32,257 nucleotides of DNA from NCBI GenBank assembly GCA_910589555.1, contig CAJUTE010000031.1, positions 1-32,257 of the forward strand, read 5' to 3'. Positions within the stretch are counted from its first letter, which is position 1; the number at the start of each line of letters is the position of its first letter. This DNA is from an uncultured Muribaculum sp. (GTDB taxonomy: Bacteria; Bacteroidota; Bacteroidia; Bacteroidales; Muribaculaceae). Below the pieces are notes generated by a model that was not told the origin of the DNA, made no database searches, and worked only from the letters and a program-made list of their open reading frames with translations. Position numbers and translations under genes: made by a program. Positions 13,447 to 22,412 of the stretch are shown piece after piece.

Positions 13447-15762
13447 ATGAAGAAGATTAATCATTATTCCTTCGTGGCAGGTGTCGGTTTGGCATTGTGT
13501 GCCGGATTGTGGTCATGTAAGGATGACGATCTCGCTTCCGATTCTCATTACAAACCCCCGGTTTTCTTGAAAGGCAATGCTTACGAAGTGTTGTCCAAGG
13601 AGGCTGACTACAGCATTTTCCTGAGGGGTATCGAGCTGTCGGATTACCGAGAGATTGTGGATGGAAAGAGTATCTTGACTGTGGTGGCTCCAAACAATGA
13701 TGCTTTCCAGAAATTTCTGGCATCGAAAGGTTGCCAGACGATTGATGATCTCGATGCTCAGGATCATGCTTATCTTAACAAATTGATAGGCTATCACCTG
13801 ATGTATTACGCCTTCAATTGGGACAAGATGGTAAACTTCCGTCCTACCAATGGTGATGGTGCTTCCGAGGAACAGATGGGTGTTATGGCTGGCTACTATT
13901 ACAAGCACCGCACTCATTGCGCTGACCCGATTGTTGAGGCGAGAGTGAAGCTCACTCCTCATGCGAGCAGCGATACTCTCATTAAGATATACCATAACGA
14001 GCGTTATATGCCGGTGTTGTCCAACAAGCTCTTCGAGACCAAGGGGATTGACGCCGCTTATAACTACAACTATTTCTTCCCTGACACAGAATGGAAGAGT
14101 GCCGGCGCCGCTAATGGAACTTTCAACATCGCCAATGCGAAAGTTCTTGACGAAAGCAACGTGGTGACCGACAACGGTTATCTTTATCATGTTGACCATG
14201 TCATTGACCCGCTCAACACCATCTATGATGAGTTGAAGAATAACCCCAACTATTCGAAGTTCCTCGCCATCTACGATTCATATTCTGAATATGAGCTTGC
14301 CGATGACGAGACTTGTACTTCGCTCGGTTACCAAGTGTATCTTCACGGTCATGGCTCTCTTCCCGATATCGCATGGGAGTGGCCTGTTAAATCATGGTCG
14401 GCTGTGTCATCACTTGAACGTCTCGGTTATAATGTGTTTGCTCCAACAAATACTGCGATCGACAATTTCTTCAACAATTTCTGGACAGCCCAGGGTGGTT
14501 ACAACACCGTTGATGACCTTGACCCGCTCATCCTCCAGTATTTTGTGATGCAGTCATTCTCCGACGAGTCATTCATCGTGTTCCCCGAAGAGATCAAGAG
14601 GGGAGAGGTGCAGACTGTATACGGAACACCTATTAATATAGATCCTGATCAGGTGACCGACCGCAAGCTTTGCTGCAACGGCGCGCTCTACGGTATGGAC
14701 CGCATGGAAATGCCCGCGATTTTCTCATCAGTAGTGGGTCCGGCATTCTCAAGCACCGATCACATCGCTTATCTTTACTGTCTTGACGCTTCATCATCAT
14801 TGTTGTCGCTTGCGTCAAAGAACACTTCATTCGTGACTTTGATGCCGAGCAACGATCAGTTGTACAATACTGAACCTGCCATACGTCTTTACTCGACTAC
14901 TCTCGGCAAGGAGCTTCAGCAGTACAGCAGCGATGCCGGCGACTTCGTGACAATGAGCAGCGGAGCGATGAAAGAGATCACCGATATGCACGTGGCTCAG
15001 AACGTGGAGGAACTTGTGTCAACAGGCACTCAGGTTGTTTCTACCAATGCCGCATATAACTACTGGTTTGTGAAGGATGGCAAGATTACCACCAACTCAC
15101 TCTTCAACCAGCAGCTTGAACCCGCATATACAGGCGATCCGTTTGTGGCTCTTCACCGCATCACCAACAACGGCAAAGAATGGGACAACGGTAATTCTTA
15201 CACTTACGATGCTCACGCTATCTTCGAGAAGAACAGCGGCGACGGTCTCGGACACCGTCTTGCGGTATGTAATGACAAGAACTATCCTTACTATATGTTT
15301 GCCCAGCTTCTTAAGAAAGCAGGACTTTTAAGCGCTACCGAAATCTCTGCAACGATCTGCCCCAGCGGCAGCCGCTTCATTGCATTTGCTCCCACCAACC
15401 AGACTATTATCGACAATCTCGCCAATATCCCCGGTTGTTCAAAGCTTACCGTGACCAACGGAACGATTTCGAGCAATAACTTGAGCGCTACTGACAAAGC
15501 ATCTCTTGCCAAGTATTTGTCACAGTATTTTGTCAACTCGCTCATGAACTCGTTCACCGACTATCCTTATATAGGTTCAACCTGCAAAGGTGAATTCTAC
15601 AGCGCCGGCTCCAACAAGCTGCGCATCTCTGACACCGGTTCTTCTTTGAACGTAGGTTTTGTCGGTTCAACAACAACTGCCAACGTGATCGCTGACTACG
15701 ATTATCTGCCTTTCGCGTTCAACGACGGATGTTTGCAATTCATAGATGGCATACTGCAATGA
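13447..15762 (+). CDS. FAS1 (fasciclin) domain surface lipoprotein, four modules
   Basis: The 771-residue protein has a lipoprotein signal (GLWSC, Cys24) followed by KDDD, the acidic Bacteroidota surface-export signature. Four FAS1-like modules can be traced by their H1/H2-type motifs. Module 1 is about residues 45-257 (VVAPNNDAF at 79-87, YHLM at 116-119, YLYHVDHVIDPL). Module 2 is about 258-425 (VFAPTNTAID at 330-339). Module 3 is about 430-610 (LMPSND at 465-470). Module 4 covers about 615-771 (FIAFAPTNQTI, ending LQFIDGILQ). FAS1 domains mediate adhesion to proteins, glycans or other cells. The gene is first in a seven-gene operon, 15 nt before susC-like 1. Its ligand is unknown; I infer a surface-binding role. 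Confidence 0.85.
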   Translation: MKKINHYSFVAGVGLALCAGLWSCKDDDLASDSHYKPPVFLKGNAYEVLSKEADYSIFLRGIELSDYREIVDGKSILTVVAPNNDAFQKFLASKGCQTIDDLDAQDHAYLNKLIGYHLMYYAFNWDKMVNFRPTNGDGASEEQMGVMAGYYYKHRTHCADPIVEARVKLTPHASSDTLIKIYHNERYMPVLSNKLFETKGIDAAYNYNYFFPDTEWKSAGAANGTFNIANAKVLDESNVVTDNGYLYHVDHVIDPLNTIYDELKNNPNYSKFLAIYDSYSEYELADDETCTSLGYQVYLHGHGSLPDIAWEWPVKSWSAVSSLERLGYNVFAPTNTAIDNFFNNFWTAQGGYNTVDDLDPLILQYFVMQSFSDESFIVFPEEIKRGEVQTVYGTPINIDPDQVTDRKLCCNGALYGMDRMEMPAIFSSVVGPAFSSTDHIAYLYCLDASSSLLSLASKNTSFVTLMPSNDQLYNTEPAIRLYSTTLGKELQQYSSDAGDFVTMSSGAMKEITDMHVAQNVEELVSTGTQVVSTNAAYNYWFVKDGKITTNSLFNQQLEPAYTGDPFVALHRITNNGKEWDNGNSYTYDAHAIFEKNSGDGLGHRLAVCNDKNYPYYMFAQLLKKAGLLSATEISATICPSGSRFIAFAPTNQTIIDNLANIPGCSKLTVTNGTISSNNLSATDKASLAKYLSQYFVNSLMNSFTDYPYIGSTCKGEFYSAGSNKLRISDTGSSLNVGFVGSTTTANVIADYDYLPFAFNDGCLQFIDGILQ

Positions 15763-15777
15763 TTAAACAGATAGAAC

Positions 15778-18700
15778 ATGAACACCTTAAATAGCAAATA
15801 TAGAAAAATCTTTCTGCTGATCCTGATTGCTTTAGTTTCAGCCGGCTTTGATGCCTCGGCTCAGAAGAAAGTCATCTCGGGTTGCGTATATGAAGAAACC
15901 GAATTCGGTCCCGAACCGATTATCGGCGCCAACGTAGTGCTTGTGAACCGACAAGGGCGATATATCAAGGGTGCGGTGACCGACGTAGACGGTAACTATA
16001 CTCTTGAAGTTCCCGGCGACGCAGGCAAGCTCAAAGTGAAAGCCTCATTCGTGGGTCTTGAAACCAAGGAAGTGGAATATGCAGGACAGACCACCCTTGA
16101 CTTCACACTTAAGTCTTCAACCACTCTTACCGAGGTCGTTGTGACCGGTCAGGCAAGAGACAACATGGGTGTGAGCCGCCGCTTGCAAACCTCTTCAATT
16201 CAAAAACTTGAAGTGTCGGAGCTTGTGGAGCAGAGCCCTGTAAGCTCAATCGAAGAGGCTATCCAGGGTCAGATCTCAGGTCTTGACATCAGTATCGGTG
16301 GTGACCCGGGTGCAAAGAACAATATCCAGATCCGTGGTATCAGCTCGCTTGACGACAATGCCGAGCCGCTTATCGTGGTCGACGGTGTGCCTTACACTTC
16401 CGACATTTCCGATAACTTCAGCTTCAGCACCGCTTCAGCCGAAGACTTCGGAGCCCTCCTTAACATCGCTCCTACCAACATCGAGAGCATCGAGGTGCTC
16501 AAAGATGCTTCAGCTACAGCGATCTACGGTTCTAATGGTGCCAATGGTGTGATCATCATCAACACCAAGCGTGGTGAAAGAGGTAAAACTCAGTTCTCAT
16601 TCTCTACCAAGTTCACTATCAAGAAAGAGCCCGAATCAATTCCGTTGCTTAACGGTTCGCAGTACACCGCCCTCATGCAGGACGCTCTTTGGAACGCAGC
16701 CAACGCCAAGGGTATCGGTAGCGCTCTTAATGAAATGAATATGCTCTTCAACTCTGATGAGATCAACTACAACCGTGATTATAAGTATTATGATGAGTAC
16801 AACTGCGACACTGACTGGCTCAGCGCCCTCAAGCAGGATGCATTCATCATTGACAACAACTTCTCGATGAGCGGTGGTGGTGAAAAAGCTACCTATCGTT
16901 TATCTCTTAACCAATATAGCGAGGATGGTACCACCCGCGGTACTGGACTTAAGCGTTTGCAGGCTCAGTTCAAGATCACTTACAACTTTACCGACCGCCT
17001 GCGCGTGCACACTGACTTCGTGTTCACCAACACCAACAAGAAGGCTAACGTGCTTGAGAACGCCCGTGCTATGGCTATGCAGAAGATGCCTAACCTCAGC
17101 CCCTACTGGATTGACGACGTGACCGGCGAGGCTACCGACCGCTACTTCACTCAGGAAGAGGACTTCCAGGGTGCGTTCACCGGCATCAAGGACAACAAGG
17201 GACAAGGCAACTTCAACCCCATCGCTTTGGTTAACCGCGGTCATTACAAGACCAATCTTCGTGAAGAGAAGATGACCATCCGTCTTGACTATGACTTCCC
17301 CTTCAATTTGCGTTTCTCAGGTTGGGTATCACTCAACATGAAGACCAACAAGTACAAGCAGTTCCTTCCTCAGGAAGCTACCGGCGTGCTTTGGACCAGC
17401 TCTTTCGCCAACCGTTCTACCGATGCTGTTGACGATGCATTCACTCTCCAGTCAGAGGCTAAGTTGCTTTACAATAATACTTTCAAAGAAAAGCATAACA
17501 TTGTTGCAACCGCTCTGTTCCGTACTTATCAGAGCCAGTCGTTCAAGCAGTCAAGCATGACTTACGGCAACGCTTCAACTAACCTTTCTGACCCGGTAGT
17601 CGGCAGCGTTGTTGCCGGTCTCGGTTCAAGCAATGGTGAGAGCCGCTCGGTGTCATTGGTTGCTCAGGCAGTCTACGCTTACGACGAGCGTTACTCTCTT
17701 AAGGGTTCTATCACATACGAAGGTAACTCCGCAATGGGTTCTCGCAACCGTTTCGGTTCATATCCCGCATTCGGTTTCGCATGGAACATCGACCGTGAGC
17801 ATTTCCTCCGTGACAACTCATCTTGGTCTTGGCTTGATGAAGCTAAGTTCCGTGTGGGTCTCGGATGGTCAGGTAAGGCTCCTTCAGGTGGCGCCCGCTA
17901 CTTCGGCGCTTACTCTTCACTCGGACAGTATGTAGAGAATCAGGCTGTAGCTCCTAACCGTATGCAGCTTGACAAACTTAAATGGCAGACTACCCGCGAA
18001 CTTGACTTCGGTCTTGATATCGGCTTGTGGAACAAGTTGAACATTACATTTGACTACTACGAGAAGCGCACAAGCGACCTTCTTCTTAAGGACACCGCGC
18101 TCCCCTCGACCACCGGTTACGACAAGATCGCATGGCTTAACTCAGGAGTGCTCACCAACAAGGGTGTCGAGCTTCGCTTTGACTGGCAGGTATTTGGCAA
18201 CAAGACTTGCAACCTCTCTATCAACGCCAACGTGAGCCGCAACGTCAACAAGGTTGAAGAGCTCCCCGTCACCTACAATCAGGAGCAGTACAGCTTCAAG
18301 AACGGTGAATATGCTCTCCGCATTGTCGAGGGCGCTCCTGTCGGCGCATTCTACGGCTACCGCTACAAAGGCGTTTATCAGAACACCGCTGAAACTTACG
18401 CACGCGACGCCCAGGGCAACGTGATGTACAACCATCAGGGTCAGCCCATCGTGATGTACAACGGCAACACTCAGGTATATCCCGGTGACGCCCGCTACGA
18501 GGACATTAACCACGACGGTGTGATCAACGAGAACGATATCGTTTATCTCGGCAACGCCAACCCGAAATTTGTGGGTGGTGGTGGTTTCAAGTTCAAATAT
18601 AAGGACTTCATGCTCACCACATTCTTCTACGGACGTTTCGGACAGAAGGTTATCAACTCGGCTCGTATCGACCTCGAAAGCATGTATGGCACCAAGAACC

Positions 18701-19059
18701 AGAGTACCGCAGTGCTCCGCCGCTGGCGTGCCGAAGGTGACGACACCGATATCCCGCGCGCTCTTTATGGAATGGGTTACAACTACCTCGGTTCTGACCG
18801 CTTCGTTGAGGATGCTACATTCATCCGCTTGAAGACTTTGAGCTTGAGCTATAATGTGCCCAAGAAATTCCTGGAGAAACTTGGTATCGGCATCACCCGT
18901 GCCAACCTCTTCGCAACCGGTTACGACCTCTTCACCTGGACAAGCTATAAAGGACAGGATCCTGAAGTGAGTCTGCCGACTGCTACCAAGCTTGTGAAGG
19001 ATAATTCACAGACCCCGGTATCTAAACGATTTGCTTTTGGTCTGACAATTAATTTCTGA
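15778..19059 (+). CDS. SusC/RagA-family TonB-linked outer-membrane transporter 1
   Basis: The 1093-residue protein has a signal peptide ending ASAQ (about residue 29) and a carboxypeptidase-regulatory-like domain (about 32-112). The TonB box region TTLTEVVVTGQ is at 115-125. The plug domain contains IRGISS, EPLIVVDGVPY (197-206) and IESIEVLKDASATAIYGSNG (236-254). A 22-strand-type barrel follows, ending in SKRFAFGLTINF. The barrel includes the SusC motif GDARYEDINHDGVINENDI. SusC proteins import ligands across the outer membrane, with SusD as lid and TonB for energy. It is followed by its SusD partner after only 4 nt. No degradative enzyme is nearby, so the imported substrate cannot be named. 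Confidence 0.95.
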   Translation: MNTLNSKYRKIFLLILIALVSAGFDASAQKKVISGCVYEETEFGPEPIIGANVVLVNRQGRYIKGAVTDVDGNYTLEVPGDAGKLKVKASFVGLETKEVEYAGQTTLDFTLKSSTTLTEVVVTGQARDNMGVSRRLQTSSIQKLEVSELVEQSPVSSIEEAIQGQISGLDISIGGDPGAKNNIQIRGISSLDDNAEPLIVVDGVPYTSDISDNFSFSTASAEDFGALLNIAPTNIESIEVLKDASATAIYGSNGANGVIIINTKRGERGKTQFSFSTKFTIKKEPESIPLLNGSQYTALMQDALWNAANAKGIGSALNEMNMLFNSDEINYNRDYKYYDEYNCDTDWLSALKQDAFIIDNNFSMSGGGEKATYRLSLNQYSEDGTTRGTGLKRLQAQFKITYNFTDRLRVHTDFVFTNTNKKANVLENARAMAMQKMPNLSPYWIDDVTGEATDRYFTQEEDFQGAFTGIKDNKGQGNFNPIALVNRGHYKTNLREEKMTIRLDYDFPFNLRFSGWVSLNMKTNKYKQFLPQEATGVLWTSSFANRSTDAVDDAFTLQSEAKLLYNNTFKEKHNIVATALFRTYQSQSFKQSSMTYGNASTNLSDPVVGSVVAGLGSSNGESRSVSLVAQAVYAYDERYSLKGSITYEGNSAMGSRNRFGSYPAFGFAWNIDREHFLRDNSSWSWLDEAKFRVGLGWSGKAPSGGARYFGAYSSLGQYVENQAVAPNRMQLDKLKWQTTRELDFGLDIGLWNKLNITFDYYEKRTSDLLLKDTALPSTTGYDKIAWLNSGVLTNKGVELRFDWQVFGNKTCNLSINANVSRNVNKVEELPVTYNQEQYSFKNGEYALRIVEGAPVGAFYGYRYKGVYQNTAETYARDAQGNVMYNHQGQPIVMYNGNTQVYPGDARYEDINHDGVINENDIVYLGNANPKFVGGGGFKFKYKDFMLTTFFYGRFGQKVINSARIDLESMYGTKNQSTAVLRRWRAEGDDTDIPRALYGMGYNYLGSDRFVEDATFIRLKTLSLSYNVPKKFLEKLGIGITRANLFATGYDLFTWTSYKGQDPEVSLPTATKLVKDNSQTPVSKRFAFGLTINF

Positions 19060-19063
19060 TAAT

Positions 19064-20632
19064 ATGTTAAAGAAGATATTATATTCATTAGTGGCGGTTT
19101 CATTTATGACTTGCGCCACGTCATGCAACGATTGGCTCGACCTAAAGCCGAACAACGAGCAGATCACCGATGACTATTGGAAATCCAAGGAGGATGTTCA
19201 GTCGGTGGTGATGTCGGGTTACTATTATATGCGTCAGTGCGTGCCTAATTTCATCAAGTGGGGCGAGCTGCGTGGTGGAGTGTTCTATTCAAGCGACAGC
19301 GGCGAAAGCAAGCTGCAGGACTTCAATATGACTCCGAGCCACAATCTTTGCAAATATGCCGATGTTTATAAAGTGATCAATGCTGCCAACTCAGTGTTGA
19401 AATATGCTCCCGGCGTATGTTCAATCGATGACACCTACGCTGAATCCATGATGATGTCGCATCTTTGCGAGGCTTATTTCATGAGAGCTTACTGCTATCT
19501 TATTCTTGTTAAGAACTATGGCAGCGTGCCTTTGATCCTTGAGCCTTATGTGGATGATACCGAATCATTTGATATCGCCAAGTCTACCGAAGCTCAGATC
19601 ATCGAGCAGATCAAGGCTGACGTTATGACCGCTCTCAACACTGATGCCGCTAAAGGCACCTACGAAGTTGAGTGGGAAACAAAAGGCCGCGCTACCAAGT
19701 GGGCGCTTTACGCTCTCATGGCTGACGCTTGCCTCTGGAGCGAGGATTATGAAACTTGCAAGGAGTATTGCAACAAGATTCTCAATGCTACCGACAGCTT
19801 CCGTCCCGTGTTCATTACAGCCGGAACCCAGTGGTATGATATGTTCTGCTTCGGAAACTCCAATGAGAGTATCTTTGAGTTGAACTGGAACTATAACACA
19901 GCACAGGAGACCAACAATTTTGCTTCGCTCTGGTCACAGGATGCTTCATCTAAATTCCGTTTCTCATCTTCCGCTATCAGAAAGATGCAGGAAGAGGTGA
20001 GCACTGCAGTGGCAAACGGCGCTACTGTTGAAGGTCGTGTGGGCAGAATGCTTCTCGCTTCTTGCATCCCCGCCGGAGGTAATGCCGCTTATGCTGTTGC
20101 ATCCACTTTCTATATGTGGAAATATGCCGGAACTGAGATTCAGGACCCCGAAGGTGGTAAGCGCGTTCATCAGGATGCCAACTTCATCATCTACCGTGTG
20201 TCGGAAATCATGATGATGCTTGCTCAGGCTGAGACCATGACAGGCAACATCCAGGAAGCTGTCAAGCAGGTGAACCGCATCCGCAACCGTGCCGGAATCG
20301 GTAACTTCCAGGGTATTGATGAAGATGATGCAGGCGCTATCGCCAACATCGACGAGCAGACCATGCTTGAGGAGATTCTCGACCAGAAAGCTATGGAATT
20401 TATCGGCGAGGCTAAACGCTGGTATGATGTGCTTTGGTTTGGACGTATCGCCAACAATAAGTACCGCGATTCTTTCGTGAGACTTGTGCTTGACGGCAAC
20501 CAGACCACCAATCTTTCTTGGGTGACTTCAGTGCTTGCCGACAAGAACTCGTGGTATATGCCCATCCCGCAGGTTGACATCGACCACAATGTCTTGCTTG
20601 AACAGAATCCTTATTATTCATCTAACAAGTAA
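19064..20632 (+). CDS. SusD/RagB-family surface lipoprotein 1
   Basis: The 522-residue protein has a lipoprotein signal (CATSC, Cys21) followed by NDWLDLKP, a classic SusD start. It has SusD landmarks: the helical TPR-like part around residues 110-250 (HLCEAYFMRAYCYLILVKNYGSVPL), QVNRIRNRAGI, and the C-terminal EFIGEAKRWYDVLWFGRI. The final part, MPIPQVDIDHNVLLEQNPYY, is also typical. It binds ligand at the cell surface and forms the lid over the SusC protein encoded 4 nt upstream. The next gene, encoding a FAS1 lipoprotein, begins 12 nt later. Confidence 0.95.
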   Translation: MLKKILYSLVAVSFMTCATSCNDWLDLKPNNEQITDDYWKSKEDVQSVVMSGYYYMRQCVPNFIKWGELRGGVFYSSDSGESKLQDFNMTPSHNLCKYADVYKVINAANSVLKYAPGVCSIDDTYAESMMMSHLCEAYFMRAYCYLILVKNYGSVPLILEPYVDDTESFDIAKSTEAQIIEQIKADVMTALNTDAAKGTYEVEWETKGRATKWALYALMADACLWSEDYETCKEYCNKILNATDSFRPVFITAGTQWYDMFCFGNSNESIFELNWNYNTAQETNNFASLWSQDASSKFRFSSSAIRKMQEEVSTAVANGATVEGRVGRMLLASCIPAGGNAAYAVASTFYMWKYAGTEIQDPEGGKRVHQDANFIIYRVSEIMMMLAQAETMTGNIQEAVKQVNRIRNRAGIGNFQGIDEDDAGAIANIDEQTMLEEILDQKAMEFIGEAKRWYDVLWFGRIANNKYRDSFVRLVLDGNQTTNLSWVTSVLADKNSWYMPIPQVDIDHNVLLEQNPYYSSNK

Positions 20633-20644
20633 TCCCGGGAAATC

Positions 20645-22390
20645 ATGAAAACGAAAAATTTGCTTAAAGCTCTTTTTACTGTTGCCTTGATGGCGACCAC
20701 CCTCGCTTCATGCGACTCGGATGTGTTTAACATCAATGCCGACCCTTTCAAAGGTCAGAAATATAAAGATGATCTCACTTCGCCTATCTCGATCTATCTT
20801 GAAGGCGAGGCTGATTTCACCGAGTATGTGAAGGCTCTCCGCTATTCCGAGACCTTCAACGCTCTCAACCAGTCTACTTCAGGTGTGAGCTTCACGGCTC
20901 TCGTGCCTAACAACGAGGCGATGCGTGATTTCTACAATCGCCGCGGCGTTGACTCTCTTGAGGCGCTCACTCCTGAATATGTGAAAGAGTTTGTGCTCTA
21001 CCACACTTTGAACGACTCAATCGCAGCCGATCAGTTTGTGACCAAAAGCAGTGTCACCAATCTCTCGGGTGAAACTTTGAACATCACCATCGATGCTGAA
21101 AATTCGGGCGAGGCTCTTATCGGTCCCGAAGGACGAATCGTGGAGATGGGCATCAGCGCCTACAACGGCAAGATTTATGTGCTGTCAAGCGCGCTCACTC
21201 CTCTTGTGGAAACTGTTTATGACCGTGTGGTTGAAAGCGGCACAAGCTCCATCATGCTTGAAGCGATTGAAGTTTCCGGCTGGAAGAAGGATCTTCAGAC
21301 TATCGCCGACACTATCATCGAGAACGGTTTCAAGAGGGTGGTAAATCGTTATTACACTTTCCTCAATGTGACCGATGCCACATTCAGCAACGCGGGAATC
21401 AATAATCTCGCTGATCTCCGCGCCAAGTTGAGCGAACGCAACGACCGCGACATTACTTCCGACAGCCTTCTGCGTGAATATGTGTCTTACCACGTCATGA
21501 ACGCTCCTTACGGTATCGCCGATTTCGGTGAAGCTGAGGGCGAGGATATCGCCACCAAGCTTATCGGCACCATGGCTACCAACCAGACCATGATGCTGGC
21601 TATCAATCCTGCCGCTACCGTAGCTGCCGAAAAGTACACCTTCAATCACCTTGACGAGAGCGCCCGATTCATGATGAATGTGTCGGATGTACGCGCCAAG
21701 AACGGTTATATGCACACCATCGACTCATGGCTTCCTGTATGGGAACCTGATCAGACTGAAGTTGTGTGGGACCTTGCCGACTATGCTGAGATCCGCGCGC
21801 TCATGGGAGGTTCTGAGTACTTTCAGCCTGCTGAGCCGGTAGTCAAAGAGACAAGCATCATGATCGACAAAGCCGGTTGCTTCACCTATGCGATGGGCGA
21901 CGGTGGCACAAAGAACACCAGCTACAGCGCAATCACTTATGTGACAACCAAGAGCTACCGACTGATGGCTCCGCTTGCAGGTCAATATTCAACCGCAGTC
22001 AACAATGACCGCGTGGTGTTTAACCTCGGTTATATGGGATCGGTAGAGATGAAGACTCCCACCATCGTGAAGGGTAAGTATCGTGTAGAGATTTCGATCG
22101 GCTATCTGAGCACCCATTCGTTCATGCGTACCCAGAGCGACGGCAACGGCGGTCTGATCAAGGTGTCGTTTGACGATGATCCTGCCGCTACAGGATTCAG
22201 CGCTCCTTACACCACCGTGACAAATGCATATCTTACCGGCGGTATTTTCACTACCCAGCTCTTCGAAGAGGTTGAGTTCAACGAAACTACAAGCCATAAT
22301 TTCAAGATGATCATCATGGACCCGGCGGCAAGCTCCAACAGAAGCTTCAGCATCCAGATTGACTGCATACGTTTCATCCCAATCCAGTAA
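20645..22390 (+). CDS. FAS1 domain lipoprotein with C-terminal beta domain
   Basis: The 581-residue protein has a lipoprotein signal (TLASC, Cys23) followed by DSD, consistent with surface export. Two FAS1 modules are visible. One is at about 44-189 (FTALVPNNEAM, LYHTL, NGKIYVLSSALTPL) and the other at about 190-366 (YVSYHVMNAPYG, NGYMHTIDSWLPV). After these comes a beta-rich C-terminal domain at about 385-581 (ETSIMIDKAGCFTYAMGDGG ... FSIQIDCIRFIPIQ). That domain could be a ligand-binding sandwich but I do not recognise the family. It lies between SusD 1 and another FAS1 lipoprotein of similar layout, and is likely a surface accessory protein of the SusCD complexes. Confidence 0.82.
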   Translation: MKTKNLLKALFTVALMATTLASCDSDVFNINADPFKGQKYKDDLTSPISIYLEGEADFTEYVKALRYSETFNALNQSTSGVSFTALVPNNEAMRDFYNRRGVDSLEALTPEYVKEFVLYHTLNDSIAADQFVTKSSVTNLSGETLNITIDAENSGEALIGPEGRIVEMGISAYNGKIYVLSSALTPLVETVYDRVVESGTSSIMLEAIEVSGWKKDLQTIADTIIENGFKRVVNRYYTFLNVTDATFSNAGINNLADLRAKLSERNDRDITSDSLLREYVSYHVMNAPYGIADFGEAEGEDIATKLIGTMATNQTMMLAINPAATVAAEKYTFNHLDESARFMMNVSDVRAKNGYMHTIDSWLPVWEPDQTEVVWDLADYAEIRALMGGSEYFQPAEPVVKETSIMIDKAGCFTYAMGDGGTKNTSYSAITYVTTKSYRLMAPLAGQYSTAVNNDRVVFNLGYMGSVEMKTPTIVKGKYRVEISIGYLSTHSFMRTQSDGNGGLIKVSFDDDPAATGFSAPYTTVTNAYLTGGIFTTQLFEEVEFNETTSHNFKMIIMDPAASSNRSFSIQIDCIRFIPIQ

Positions 22391-22412
22391 CTGATCTCAT
22401 TTTAGAATTGCA

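Noticed and set aside
13513..14199. Minus-strand open frame of 228 codons inside the first FAS1 gene
   Set aside because: It lies wholly within a well-supported lipoprotein gene and has no recognisable domain.
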